Shown here one piece after another: positions 1-6,234 of a DNA stretch of 23,762 nt (position 1 is its first letter; the number at the start of each line of letters is the position of its first letter). The notes below the pieces were generated by a model that saw nothing but the letters and a program-made list of their open reading frames with translations, was not told the DNA's origin and made no database searches. Where the stretch lies: positions 1 through 23,762 of the forward strand of contig JAGGXG010000106.1 of NCBI GenBank assembly GCA_021163175.1, in the 5' to 3' direction. The DNA is from Thermoplasmata archaeon. Its GTDB lineage: Archaea > Thermoplasmatota > E2 > UBA202 > JdFR-43. The position numbers were made by a program, and so were the translations under genes.

Positions 1-1088
1 CAAAGCTCTATGCCCCAATTGTTTTCATAAATATTGCAGTTGGATATTGTTCCATCATTGCAATATGCAATTTCTATTCCTATATCAGTATTGCTTATGC
101 TTATATTCCATATTTCAAAATTGCTGCAATTTGCAAGAATGATTTGTCCTGCTTCTATTCCATCTAAAATAACATTTTTTTCATTTTTGTAATATAACAG
201 TGGTTTTCCATTTACTGTGTTATTGTGGATGTTATGAATGGAATGGGACAAATCATAACCCTGCATACTAATTCCATTATTTGTAAAATTGCAGTTTGAG
301 ATTATAGTGTTGAAGGAAGAAATAAGCCAGATACCATAATTGTTTTCATAAATATTGCAGTTAGAAATGTTGGTGTTAGATGATGAATGTCCCAACCAGA
401 TGGAAACCACAATACCATAATTGTTTTCATAAATATTGCAGTTAGAAATGTTGGTGTTAGATGATGAGAGAACCTCAATACCATCCTTGTTCTCATAAAT
501 GTTGCAATTGTAAATGTTGTTGTTAGATGAAGGGTAAATCCAGATACCATGATCACCATTGTTGATTATGTTGCAATTGTAAATGTTGTTGTTGCTGGAA
601 GAATAAATCCAGATACCATGATCACCATTGTTGATTATGTTGCAACTGTAAACTATTATATTGTTCGCATGGTCTATCTTCACACCAGCCTCTGCAGTAT
701 CTGGCGAACTACCACAATTTCTTACAGTAAATCTCTGCATTGTTACTCCATCTGCGGTTATTTTTACAACATCTCCCACAGCATAATTTCCATCAATGAT
801 TGTTGTGTTTTTATCTTCTCCAATCAAATTTATGCTCTTGTTCACGACCACATTCTCATAATATGTTCCATTGTAAACAAAAATTGTGTCTCCATCGTTG
901 GCATCGTTGATTGCAGCTTGTATGCTTGTGTAGTTGCCTGGTCCACTTCCACCGACATACAATATATTTCCTCCTGCTGGTTGTGCTTCCGCCATGCTTT
1001 CATTGAAAATGTTTATCATATTCATTGTTATGAAGATTGCAATCACTATACCCAAAATAGGAAGCAATATTTTACTCTCCTTCCTCAT
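1..1088 (-). CDS. Parallel beta-helix (NosD-like) repeat protein, N-terminal 362 codons; 3' end lies outside the window
   Basis: The reverse strand is open from an ATG at 1088-1086 to the window edge. The start is supported by a Shine-Dalgarno GGAGG (1100-1096) seven bases upstream. Residues 1-40 are a basic tip (MRKESK) followed by a hydrophobic segment, fitting a signal peptide or membrane anchor. Next comes a stretch typical of periplasmic copper-binding/NosD-type beta-helix proteins (LYVGGSGPGNYTSIQAAIND, then 'GDTIFVYNGTYYENVVVNKS' and IDGN). The remainder is a ladder of 20-27-residue coils rich in Asn, Ser and Ile, with motifs such as SNCNIYENNYGI and NNGDHGIWIY. Such proteins form right-handed beta-helices outside the cell; some bind polysaccharide, others have no known activity. 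No catalytic signature is visible, so the exact role is unknown. Several coils are near-identical at DNA level, showing recent duplication. Confidence 0.9.
   Translation of the reverse strand, partial: MRKESKILLPILGIVIAIFITMNMINIFNESMAEAQPAGGNILYVGGSGPGNYTSIQAAINDANDGDTIFVYNGTYYENVVVNKSINLIGEDKNTTIIDGNYAVGDVVKITADGVTMQRFTVRNCGSSPDTAEAGVKIDHANNIIVYSCNIINNGDHGIWIYSSSNNNIYNCNIINNGDHGIWIYPSSNNNIYNCNIYENKDGIEVLSSSNTNISNCNIYENNYGIVVSIWLGHSSSNTNISNCNIYENNYGIWLISSFNTIISNCNFTNNGISMQGYDLSHSIHNIHNNTVNGKPLLYYKNEKNVILDGIEAGQIILANCSNFEIWNISISNTDIGIEIAYCNDGTISNCNIYENNWGIEL
331..467. repeat. Tandem 81-nt repeat inside the beta-helix gene
   Basis: A 56-nt block at 331-386 (begins ataccataattgttttcat) recurs without change at 412-467. 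The offset is 81 nt, exactly 27 codons, so the reading frame is kept. It encodes the coil SNTNISNCNIYENNYGI. This is a recent in-frame duplication within a coding repeat, not a CRISPR array. Confidence 0.85.
535..651. repeat. Tandem 69-nt repeat inside the beta-helix gene
   Basis: A 48-nt block at 535-582 recurs at 604-651 with one base changed (ttgcaattg versus ttgcaactg). The offset is 69 nt, or 23 codons, the length of one coil (NNGDHGIWIYSS...NIYNCNI). It is a second, independent in-frame expansion with a different unit length from the neighbouring 81-nt repeat. Confidence 0.85.
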
Positions 1089-1271
1089 TTTCTCGCCTCC
1101 AATATGTAATGTAATTTTTGATTTAAAATTTTACGCTCATGGATATGAGAAGTAAAATGGAAAGAATTAGAAAAGTTGAAAGGCCATTAAAAATTCTGAT
1201 AGGAAAGGAAGGTTTGACAAGCATATACTAATAGGGGAATTGGAAGAGGAGTTGGAAGGAATAATTGTCTC
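1089..1271. promoter_or_regulatory. Intergenic region with the promoter of the beta-helix gene
   Basis: The reverse strand has an AT-rich box (TAAAATTTTAAAT, 1133-1121) about 26 bases before 1100, where the Shine-Dalgarno of the beta-helix gene begins. A transcript starting there would have a very short leader. The rest of the gap (1140-1271) shows no tRNA, no repeat and no convincing gene. Confidence 0.4.
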
Positions 1272-2222
1272 TCACATCCTTTCATAAAAATAAATTAAAA
1301 TAACGAGAACAAGCATTATTAAAAGCCATATTGTTAAGAAAAGCCAGCTCGTCTTTTTCGCTTTCTTTTTCTCCCACCATGTCCTCGGGCTTATGCCTTG
1401 AGTAAGAAATGTTAGTATGGCTGCAAGATTTATTCCAACAACGTTTATCGAAAAGACAAGGAAGGAGCCGATAGCCTTTAAAAAACTTCCTTGCCCCAAT
1501 AAAATTCCAGCAGCCACGATAGGCGGAAGCAACGCCACAGCCACCATCACGCCAACGAGAGTTTCGACAACTCCTTTAGTTATTGATATTGCTCCAGCTA
1601 TGCCGGCAGAGAATGCAAGTAAAAGGTAGAGATGCCCGAGATTTTGTATGCTTATCTCATTTTTGAAAAGTAAGCCAAAAACAAGGCCTGTTGAAATTGC
1701 TGCAATGTAGCCAGCGAAGCTTGTTGTCATAGACTGCTTTGCAAGTTTTGGGTCAGCAAGTGTAGCTGCCAGAGCGAGAGCCATATTTGGAGCAAGTAAA
1801 GGGGCTATCACCATCGATCCAATAATGATTGCAACATTGTTGTAAAGAATGCCTATCGAAGCTGTTATAGCGGCCAGTATAACAAGGGCGAGATAGGAAG
1901 AAGATAATTTTGCTTCTTCAGTCAAATCTTCATATATTTCCTCTGTGCTCAATCTTTCTTTCTCTTTTTCCTTCTTTTCTTTTTCGTCGCCTTCTCTTGG
2001 AATTTTTGCTTCAACAGGCAATATTATGATGCGAAAGCTATCGTATTTTGAAAAATGCCTTTCCAATGCATTTATAACTTCTTCACTTTTTTCAGCCTGA
2101 AGCAATATGCGGGCAAAACATTGTTTGCCATGCTTTTCTTTCCATATCTCAACCTCAAATTTTTTCAAAATTTCATCGATGCTCTCATTGCATGGATGGT
2201 AAACGAGCAACAGGCGATACAT
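1272..2222 (-). CDS. DUF389 family integral membrane protein (TIGR00341-like)
   Basis: This 316-residue protein has a soluble N-terminal domain (about 1-80), a highly charged Lys/Glu linker (about 80-108) and about seven hydrophobic segments from residue 110 to 312. The core carries the DUF389 signature: a helix with SSYLALVILAAITASIGIL, then IIIGSMVIAPLLAPNMALA, and later VALLPPIVAAGILLG. Members of the family occur in archaea and bacteria; their function is not established, although transport has been suggested. The ATG (2222-2220) overlaps the stop of the upstream Lrp-like gene by one base (TAATG), so the two should be translated together. The length is normal for the archaeal subgroup. 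Family assignment is confident, function is unknown. Confidence 0.9.
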   Translation of the reverse strand: MYRLLLVYHPCNESIDEILKKFEVEIWKEKHGKQCFARILLQAEKSEEVINALERHFSKYDSFRIIILPVEAKIPREGDEKEKKEKEKERLSTEEIYEDLTEEAKLSSSYLALVILAAITASIGILYNNVAIIIGSMVIAPLLAPNMALALAATLADPKLAKQSMTTSFAGYIAAISTGLVFGLLFKNEISIQNLGHLYLLLAFSAGIAGAISITKGVVETLVGVMVAVALLPPIVAAGILLGQGSFLKAIGSFLVFSINVVGINLAAILTFLTQGISPRTWWEKKKAKKTSWLFLTIWLLIMLVLVILIYFYERM

Positions 2223-2740
2223 TATTTTTTCCTCTTAATCCTCCATAAATTTCCTTTATAATGTGGCGAGAAAGGGCAGCCACTGCAACGCTGATTTATA
2301 TAATATGGGCAGTTCATGCAATCACTGCTACAACCATTTTCATTGAGTTTCAAAGGCAATATGAAATTCGGATTTGCATCCAAAATAATTTTTATTTTTT
2401 CCCCAAAATTTTTTCTCACAAAATATTCCATGCTTGGATAATCCTCGCTGACAACAAAAACAATGTAGCCATCATTCGTTTCCAGAATGCTCAAAATGCG
2501 AGGGCAATCCCTGAATTTTTCATCTATTTCATTCACTTCTATTTTTCCAACATGCAACCCGGCTTTTTTAATATCTATGCCAACAAGGTGTGCAAGCAAT
2601 CCATTCTTTTTCAATTTTTTTATTCTCGCACTAACAGAAGGTTGTGACAGGTTAATGCGAGAAGCAATTTCCTTCTGCGAAGTTTCAGGATCACTCTGCA
2701 ATATGTGCAATATCTCTTTATCAATCTCATCTATCTCCAA
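2222..2740 (-). CDS. Lrp/AsnC-type regulator with a C-terminal cysteine cluster
   Basis: Residues 3-50 form an Lrp-type helix-turn-helix (IDEIDKEILHILQSDPETSQ, recognition helix around LSQPSVSARIKKLKKNG). A central segment (60-132) may be a reduced ligand-sensing domain. The C-terminus has five cysteines at 137, 141, 144, 152 and 155 (C-x3-C-x2-C-x7-C-x2-C) followed by a basic tail, which suggests metal or Fe-S binding or redox sensing. Ordinary Lrp proteins lack this. The start codon is TTG (2740-2738), chosen because GGTGGG lies four bases upstream and no ATG or GTG is available in frame. It is the first gene of a two-gene operon, coupled by TAATG to the DUF389 gene, which it probably regulates. 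The signal sensed is not deducible. Confidence 0.85.
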   Translation of the reverse strand: MEIDEIDKEILHILQSDPETSQKEIASRINLSQPSVSARIKKLKKNGLLAHLVGIDIKKAGLHVGKIEVNEIDEKFRDCPRILSILETNDGYIVFVVSEDYPSMEYFVRKNFGEKIKIILDANPNFILPLKLNENGCSSDCMNCPYYINQRCSGCPFSPHYKGNLWRIKRKK

Positions 2741-2769
2741 TTACCCACCAAATAAGTATAAACAATCCA

Positions 2770-2779
2770 TTTAAAATAC
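2770..2779 (-). promoter_or_regulatory. TATA-like box for the Lrp-like/DUF389 operon
   Basis: The reverse strand reads TATTTTAAAT here. It places a transcription start near 2749, which would leave a leader just long enough to contain the GGTGGG ribosome-binding site. A second AT-rich box (TTTATACTTATT, 2762-2751) is too close to the start codon to serve it. Confidence 0.4.
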
Positions 2780-2800
2780 TTATGAAATATAGCCTAAAGC

Positions 2801-3019
2801 CTATAAAAATGATATACTCACTATTGTGCTTCCTCGCACAACGACACGCCCGAGGCGGCGCTGCTCCTGCCCCTCCTTTTCCTCGACGGCGTCCTCTATA
2901 ACGATATTCATATATTGATCGAAGCCAGAGAGTTTGCCGCTCAGCAGTCTGCCATCTTTGAGCAGTAATGAAACATTCCTGTTGATGCTTGCCTCGAGCA
3001 AATCATTAGGCAGAACCAT
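2801..3019 (-). CDS. LSm (Sm-like archaeal) RNA-binding protein
   Basis: The product is 72 residues, MVLPNDLLEASINRN onward. The Sm1 motif is visible as LLKDGRLLSGKLSGFDQYMNIVIEDA and the Sm2 motif as LGRVVVRGSTIVSI. Archaeal LSm proteins form heptameric rings that bind U-rich RNA. I chose the ATG at 3019 because archaeal homologues begin at this point and because a TATA-like box at 3041-3050 would start transcription almost exactly there. An in-frame GTG at 3031 (adding MIHF) has an AAGGA close upstream and is the alternative. It follows the YchF GTPase gene on the same strand, a translation/RNA-related neighbourhood. The variable loop (EEKEGQEQRR) is of ordinary length. Confidence 0.93.
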   Translation of the reverse strand: MVLPNDLLEASINRNVSLLLKDGRLLSGKLSGFDQYMNIVIEDAVEEKEGQEQRRLGRVVVRGSTIVSISFL

Positions 3020-3040
3020 GAAATGAATCACGCTTTCCTT

Positions 3041-3050
3041 TATATATTTA
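3041..3050 (-). promoter_or_regulatory. TATA-like box before the LSm gene
   Basis: The reverse strand reads TAAATATATA, overlapping the TAA stop of the YchF gene. Its spacing to the ATG at 3019 (about 26 bases from the centre) predicts a leaderless LSm transcript in addition to read-through from the upstream operon. Confidence 0.4.
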
Positions 3051-4223
3051 TCTTGCGATTATGTGTATAATATCGCCATGCTTTAGCTTATGATCAGCTC
3101 CAACAATCTTTTTGGTTCGAACATCAACAGCCCTTATGAATCCTTCTGCCAGCTCACTATGAACTTTTTCCGCTAGTTCTATGACGGTGCTGCCGGAAGG
3201 CATTAGAAAGACGTCTGGCAAAACATTTCCATCTTTGTCTGTAAGCTTGTGCTCATCTTCAACGGGAAAAACAGCTATCAGGCCAAGTAAATCAAAAACC
3301 GCTTTGTCGATGCTCTGCTGCACACCTGTTGAGCCATATCGCTGCAAAACATGCTTTTTTATGTATTCCAAACCTTTTTTCTGTGCTTCTGTTGGCTCCT
3401 TCAAAATTTTAAAATCGCTGTCTCCAGGGCGATAATAGATGATACCATGCTCAGCAGCCTTATTCAAAGCAAGTTCTGCTTCGGCAGAAGTAGGAATCGC
3501 AAACTCGCCTGCAAATTTTTTTACAAGCTCAGGAGGGGCGATATCTGCTTTATTTAAAGAGAGCATTATTGGCTTTCCTATCTGGCGTATATTTGAAGCA
3601 AGTTTTAATAGCTCTTCTTCTCCCCATTTTGTGAAATCTTCCGGCAATTCAGCTTTTTTAATTGCATATTTTATTTTTTCCTCGGATATTTTAAGCCCTG
3701 TAAGCTTCTCTGCCAGCATTCTTTCAATCTTTTCTCCTTCAATTTTGCATTTATTGGCGAGGCGGTGCCAGTCTCTCTCTATTATTCCTTTAATCCAGTA
3801 GTCTATTTCTTCTTCAAGAAATTTTATGTCCATGCTGATATCATGCTCTCCTATGCCACAAGCCCTTCCTTCTTCGTCAGTAGAGCCAGATACATCGACA
3901 ATGTGAATCAAGGCATCAGCTTTCCTTAAATCATCTAAAAATTTGTTTCCCAAGCCCCTCCCAAGATGAGCTTTTGGAACAAGTCCAGCAACGTCTATTG
4001 CTTCGATGGGCACATATCTTATTCCATCCATGCATATTGAATTGCGGGGATTGCATTTAACACCAAATTCTTTGCATGGGCATTTAACACGAGCATACAT
4101 CACGCCCTGATTCGCTTCTATTGTTGTAAAAGGGTAGTTGGCTATCTCTGCATTGGCATGCGTGGCGGCGTTAAAAAAAGTTGTTTTGCCAACATTTGGT
4201 TTTCCTACTATTCCAATCTGCAT
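3048..4223 (-). CDS. Archaeal YchF/OBG-family translation-associated GTPase with TGS domain
   Basis: The 391-residue protein starts MQIGIVGKPNVGKTTFFNA, with the P-loop at 7-14, a G2/switch region (YPFTTIEAN), the G3 motif DVAGLV and the G4 motif NKAD. After the P-loop it carries the cysteine insert KCPCKEFGVKC..C found in the archaeal subgroup. A C-terminal TGS domain (about 315-391; FLMPSGSTVIELAEKVH) ends in the expected HGDIIHII. Relatives associate with ribosomes and may hydrolyse ATP as well as GTP. Starting further upstream (4289) would add a basic segment that is only the overlapping frame of the previous gene. The ATG at 4223 follows that gene's stop by four bases, so I use it. Same operon as the winged-helix regulator and followed by LSm. 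Confidence 0.95.
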   Translation of the reverse strand: MQIGIVGKPNVGKTTFFNAATHANAEIANYPFTTIEANQGVMYARVKCPCKEFGVKCNPRNSICMDGIRYVPIEAIDVAGLVPKAHLGRGLGNKFLDDLRKADALIHIVDVSGSTDEEGRACGIGEHDISMDIKFLEEEIDYWIKGIIERDWHRLANKCKIEGEKIERMLAEKLTGLKISEEKIKYAIKKAELPEDFTKWGEEELLKLASNIRQIGKPIMLSLNKADIAPPELVKKFAGEFAIPTSAEAELALNKAAEHGIIYYRPGDSDFKILKEPTEAQKKGLEYIKKHVLQRYGSTGVQQSIDKAVFDLLGLIAVFPVEDEHKLTDKDGNVLPDVFLMPSGSTVIELAEKVHSELAEGFIRAVDVRTKKIVGADHKLKHGDIIHIIAR

Positions 4224-4227
4224 TTTA

Positions 4228-4509
4228 TCAACTGAAATAATGCGTCGCTTCCTCCTTTTTCTTCCTTCCTCTCCTCCTCTTCCTTTCAATTACATCTATG
4301 GCGAGAATCATGCTTATTGGTATTATCCTTATCAACCCCTTCTTTGTTCCATGGCTTTCATCCATTTTTATGCATATTCCTCCTTCTTCCTTCCCTATGT
4401 ATGTATATCCAACAAAAGTTCCAGATGTAACCATCGCTTCCTTATCGCTGCTCGCCGAATATATTACATATTTTGAACCAACGGTCAATTCCATTTCCTC
4501 CTCTTTCAT
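4228..4509 (-). CDS. Small conserved-looking protein of unknown function, with basic C-terminal tail
   Basis: This protein has 93 residues. The first 75 look like a compact beta-rich domain (VGSKYVIYSASSDKE, GTFVGYTYIG, GICIKMDESHG, LIRIIPISMILAIDVIE); the alternation and glycines suggest a small barrel, possibly Sm-like, but that is inference. The tail RKRRRGRKKKEE is strongly basic and could bind RNA. I do not recognise a named family. The ATG at 4509 overlaps the upstream stop as ATGA. A second in-frame ATG at 4494 directly follows a GAGGAGG sequence and may be the true start (MELTVGSKY). It lies between a winged-helix regulator and the YchF GTPase in one operon, so a role linked to translation is plausible but unproven. 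Confidence 0.75.
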   Translation of the reverse strand: MKEEEMELTVGSKYVIYSASSDKEAMVTSGTFVGYTYIGKEEGGICIKMDESHGTKKGLIRIIPISMILAIDVIERKRRRGRKKKEEATHYFS

Positions 4510-4946
4510 TTCAAAAACCTCCTTTCAACCAATTTTTGAAGATGGGTTACAGTTTCATTATAATTTTCCATCGCAACTTTAACATGGGCCTCAACAAAAC
4601 TCCATGCCTTCGCGATGTTTCCATAACGAAGCCTGTAAGTCTTCTTAACTTTGTTATTTTCGCCAATTTTCTCTTCCTCAAGGATGTCCATACTTTTAAG
4701 CTTGTTCAGATGCCTGTATATTGTTGATTTCGTAGCCTTTAATTCCATTATTAGCTCATCCACCGTCCACTGGCGATTTGGATAAATTAAAAAAAGTTCA
4801 AAAAGGCGGAACGAAACTGAATTTGAATCATCGTTTTCCTTCATATATCCAATGGACTTCAAAAATTTTTCAGCAACCTTTTTATAATCATCTTCATGTA
4901 AAGGAGGAGATATATTGGCAACTCTTATCTCAAATTCCATACTCAT
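4506..4946 (-). CDS. Winged-helix transcriptional regulator
   Basis: The protein has 146 residues. A winged-helix domain spans about 45-105, with the pattern FRLFELFLIYPNRQWTVDEL, then the recognition helix KATKSTIYRHLNKLKSMDIL and a wing (EEEKIGENNKVKKTYRL). N-terminal residues 1-40 and a C-terminal helix (AWSFVEAHVKVAMENYNETV) probably form a dimerisation surface. It resembles archaeal ArsR/TrmB-like HTH proteins, but no specific subfamily or ligand site can be named. It is the first gene of the operon leading to YchF and is divergent from ribH across 72 bases, so it could regulate either side. ATGs at 4946 and 4940 are both possible; the TATA-like box favours a leaderless start at one of them. 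Confidence 0.85.
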   Translation of the reverse strand: MSMEFEIRVANISPPLHEDDYKKVAEKFLKSIGYMKENDDSNSVSFRLFELFLIYPNRQWTVDELIMELKATKSTIYRHLNKLKSMDILEEEKIGENNKVKKTYRLRYGNIAKAWSFVEAHVKVAMENYNETVTHLQKLVERRFLK

Positions 4947-5018
4947 AAAAGCATGCCAATTTATAATTTTTTGTTATCTTCATGGCAAAAGTAATAAAAG
5001 AGCTCTGGATATATCCAC
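4947..5018. promoter_or_regulatory. Divergent promoter region between the winged-helix operon and ribH
   Basis: For the reverse-strand operon, AAATTATAAATT (4970-4959) lies about 25 bases before its start codons at 4946/4940. For ribH, GTAATAAAAG (4991-5000) lies about 24 bases before the ATG at 5019. Both spacings predict leaderless transcripts. No clear operator palindrome is visible between them. Confidence 0.5.
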
Positions 5019-5441
5019 ATGAAAAAGGATAAAGAAGCCATCAGAATCGGCATAGTTGTTTCTGAATTTAATTATGATATCACAATGATGATGCTTGAGA
5101 GAGCAAAGGAGCATGCTCGATTTCTTGGGGTAGAGATTGCAAAGGTTATAAATGTGCCCGGTGTTTTTGATATTCCACTTGCTTTAAAAAAATTGTTGCA
5201 GGATATAAGCATAGATGGAGCTGTTGTGCTGGGCGCTGTCATACAGGGAGAGACAAAGCATGATGAAGTCATAATGCAGCAGGCTTCACGAAAAATCATG
5301 GATTTAGCCTTACAATATGAAAAGCCAGTTGGACTCGGCATCACAGGACATGGGATGAGCAGGCTGCAGGCGGAGGAGCGCATCGACAGGGCGAAGCAGG
5401 CGGTGGAAGCTGTTGTGAAGATGCTTAAAGCGCTGCAATGA
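5019..5441 (+). CDS. ribH: 6,7-dimethyl-8-ribityllumazine synthase
   Basis: This enzyme condenses 5-amino-6-ribitylamino-uracil with 3,4-dihydroxy-2-butanone 4-phosphate, the penultimate step of riboflavin synthesis. The 140-residue sequence has the family landmarks: IVVSEFNYDIT (12-22), the substrate loop VPGVFDIPLALKKLL (46-60), and GAVIQGETKHDEVI (72-85) with the conserved catalytic His81. The short length is normal for archaeal members. GHGMSRLQAEERID (around 109-122) occupies the usual 'GPGMT..QA..R' place, with a His for the Pro. It starts 24 bases after a TATA-like box, so the mRNA is probably leaderless. It overlaps the following short-chain dehydrogenase gene as ATGA. No other riboflavin gene is in the window. 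Confidence 0.95.
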   Translation: MKKDKEAIRIGIVVSEFNYDITMMMLERAKEHARFLGVEIAKVINVPGVFDIPLALKKLLQDISIDGAVVLGAVIQGETKHDEVIMQQASRKIMDLALQYEKPVGLGITGHGMSRLQAEERIDRAKQAVEAVVKMLKALQ

Positions 5442-6175
5442 TGCTGAAAGGTAGAAAAGCGCTGGTAACGGGGGCATCGAGAGGTATAGGAAGAGCAATT
5501 GCAATAAAATTTGCCGAGAATGGAGCAATCGTTGGAATAAATTATTTTAAAAGCGAAAATGAGGCAAGGAAAGTGCTTGAGCTGGTAAATGAGTATAGCA
5601 GTGGGATTCTATTGAAAGGAGATGTTGGGAGTTATAAGGAAGCTGAAAAAATTGTGGAAGATTTCATCAAATTTGCTGGAGGCATAGACATTCTTGTAAA
5701 TAACGCAGGCATATATAAAAGGAAAAAGTTTGAAGAAATAAACGAGGAGCAATGGGATGAAACCCTGTGTGTTAACTTAAAGGGTTCTTTCAACATTTGC
5801 AAGCATGCCGTTCCATATATGCATGAAGGAAGCAAGATAATATTCATTTCTTCTCAACTTGCTTTTAAAGGCTCTTCTCACGGCGCCGATTATGCTGCCA
5901 GCAAAGCTGGATTGCTTGGCTTGATGAAAAGTTTGGCCATCGAGCTTGCGGACAGAAAAATAAATGTTAATGCTATTGCTCCTGGAACCATAGATACAGA
6001 TATAATAGCTGGATATAGCATGAAGGAAAGGATGGAAAGAGAAAAGCAAATTCCACTTGGAAGAATTGGAAAGCCCGAAGATGTTGCCAATGTTGCTTTA
6101 TTTCTGGCAAGTGATCTTGCAAATTATGTTACAGGAGAAGTTATACTTGTTACAGGCGGATTATACATTGGATAA
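5438..6175 (+). CDS. Short-chain dehydrogenase/reductase (FabG-like)
   Basis: A classical SDR of 245 residues. The nucleotide-binding motif TGASRGIG is at 11-18, NNAG at 88-91, the active-site Asn at 113, Ser139, Tyr152 and Lys156 (Y-A-A-S-K). The C-terminal RIGKPEDVANVALFLASD and VTGEVILVTGG are as in 3-oxoacyl-ACP reductases and sugar dehydrogenases. The substrate cannot be read from sequence; archaea lack the usual fatty-acid synthase, so a sugar, polyol or other carbonyl substrate is as likely as 3-oxoacyl. An Asn (N35) and Tyr follow beta-2 where NADP-specific enzymes often have Arg, so cofactor preference is unclear. It starts with ATGATG; the first ATG overlaps the ribH stop (ATGA), so translation is coupled. 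Confidence 0.92.
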   Translation: MMLKGRKALVTGASRGIGRAIAIKFAENGAIVGINYFKSENEARKVLELVNEYSSGILLKGDVGSYKEAEKIVEDFIKFAGGIDILVNNAGIYKRKKFEEINEEQWDETLCVNLKGSFNICKHAVPYMHEGSKIIFISSQLAFKGSSHGADYAASKAGLLGLMKSLAIELADRKINVNAIAPGTIDTDIIAGYSMKERMEREKQIPLGRIGKPEDVANVALFLASDLANYVTGEVILVTGGLYIG

Positions 6176-6179
6176 TCGT

Positions 6180-6197
6180 AGGTTTTTTACAATTTTA
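6180..6197 (+). terminator. T-rich tract after the short-chain dehydrogenase gene
   Basis: Within five bases of the TAA stop the sequence reads aggttttttacaatttt, two T-runs without a strong hairpin. This is the form expected of archaeal intrinsic terminators. Confidence 0.4.
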
Positions 6198-6207
6198 CAA
6201 TATGCAA

Positions 6208-6217
6208 TTTTTATAAG
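6208..6217 (+). promoter_or_regulatory. TATA-like box of the SWIM-protein gene
   Basis: TTTTTATAAG is centred about 23 bases before the ATG at 6235, predicting a leaderless transcript. No Shine-Dalgarno sequence precedes that ATG, which agrees. Confidence 0.5.
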
Positions 6218-6234
6218 TTGATTATATATTTATC

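Noticed and set aside
331..651. Repeats with regular spacing, CRISPR-like at first sight
   Set aside because: The unit offsets are multiples of three, the intervening sequence is also similar and the whole reads through as one beta-helix protein on the reverse strand. No spacers and no cas genes.
549..1109. Long forward-strand open frame across the beta-helix gene
   Set aside because: Its Cys/Tyr/Ser-rich translation resembles no protein, and the reverse strand carries a coherent repeat protein with signal sequence and ribosome-binding site.
1139..1287. Forward-strand frame of 31 codons (MDMRSKMERIRKVERPLK...) followed in a shifted frame by a plausible ending (ELEEELEG...)
   Set aside because: It could be a remnant of a lost gene, but it is too short, has two consecutive stops between the parts, no promoter with suitable spacing and no recognised family.
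2785..2805. Repeat-like tatagcctaaagcctata after the LSm gene, considered as terminator hairpin
   Set aside because: It is a short direct repeat (agcctaa/agcctat), not an inverted repeat, so it cannot fold as a stem.
4224..4289. N-terminal extension of the YchF GTPase (22 extra residues, very basic)
   Set aside because: It is the shifted frame of the upstream gene's 3' end; the family starts at MQIGIVGKPNVG, and that ATG is correctly placed four bases after the upstream stop.
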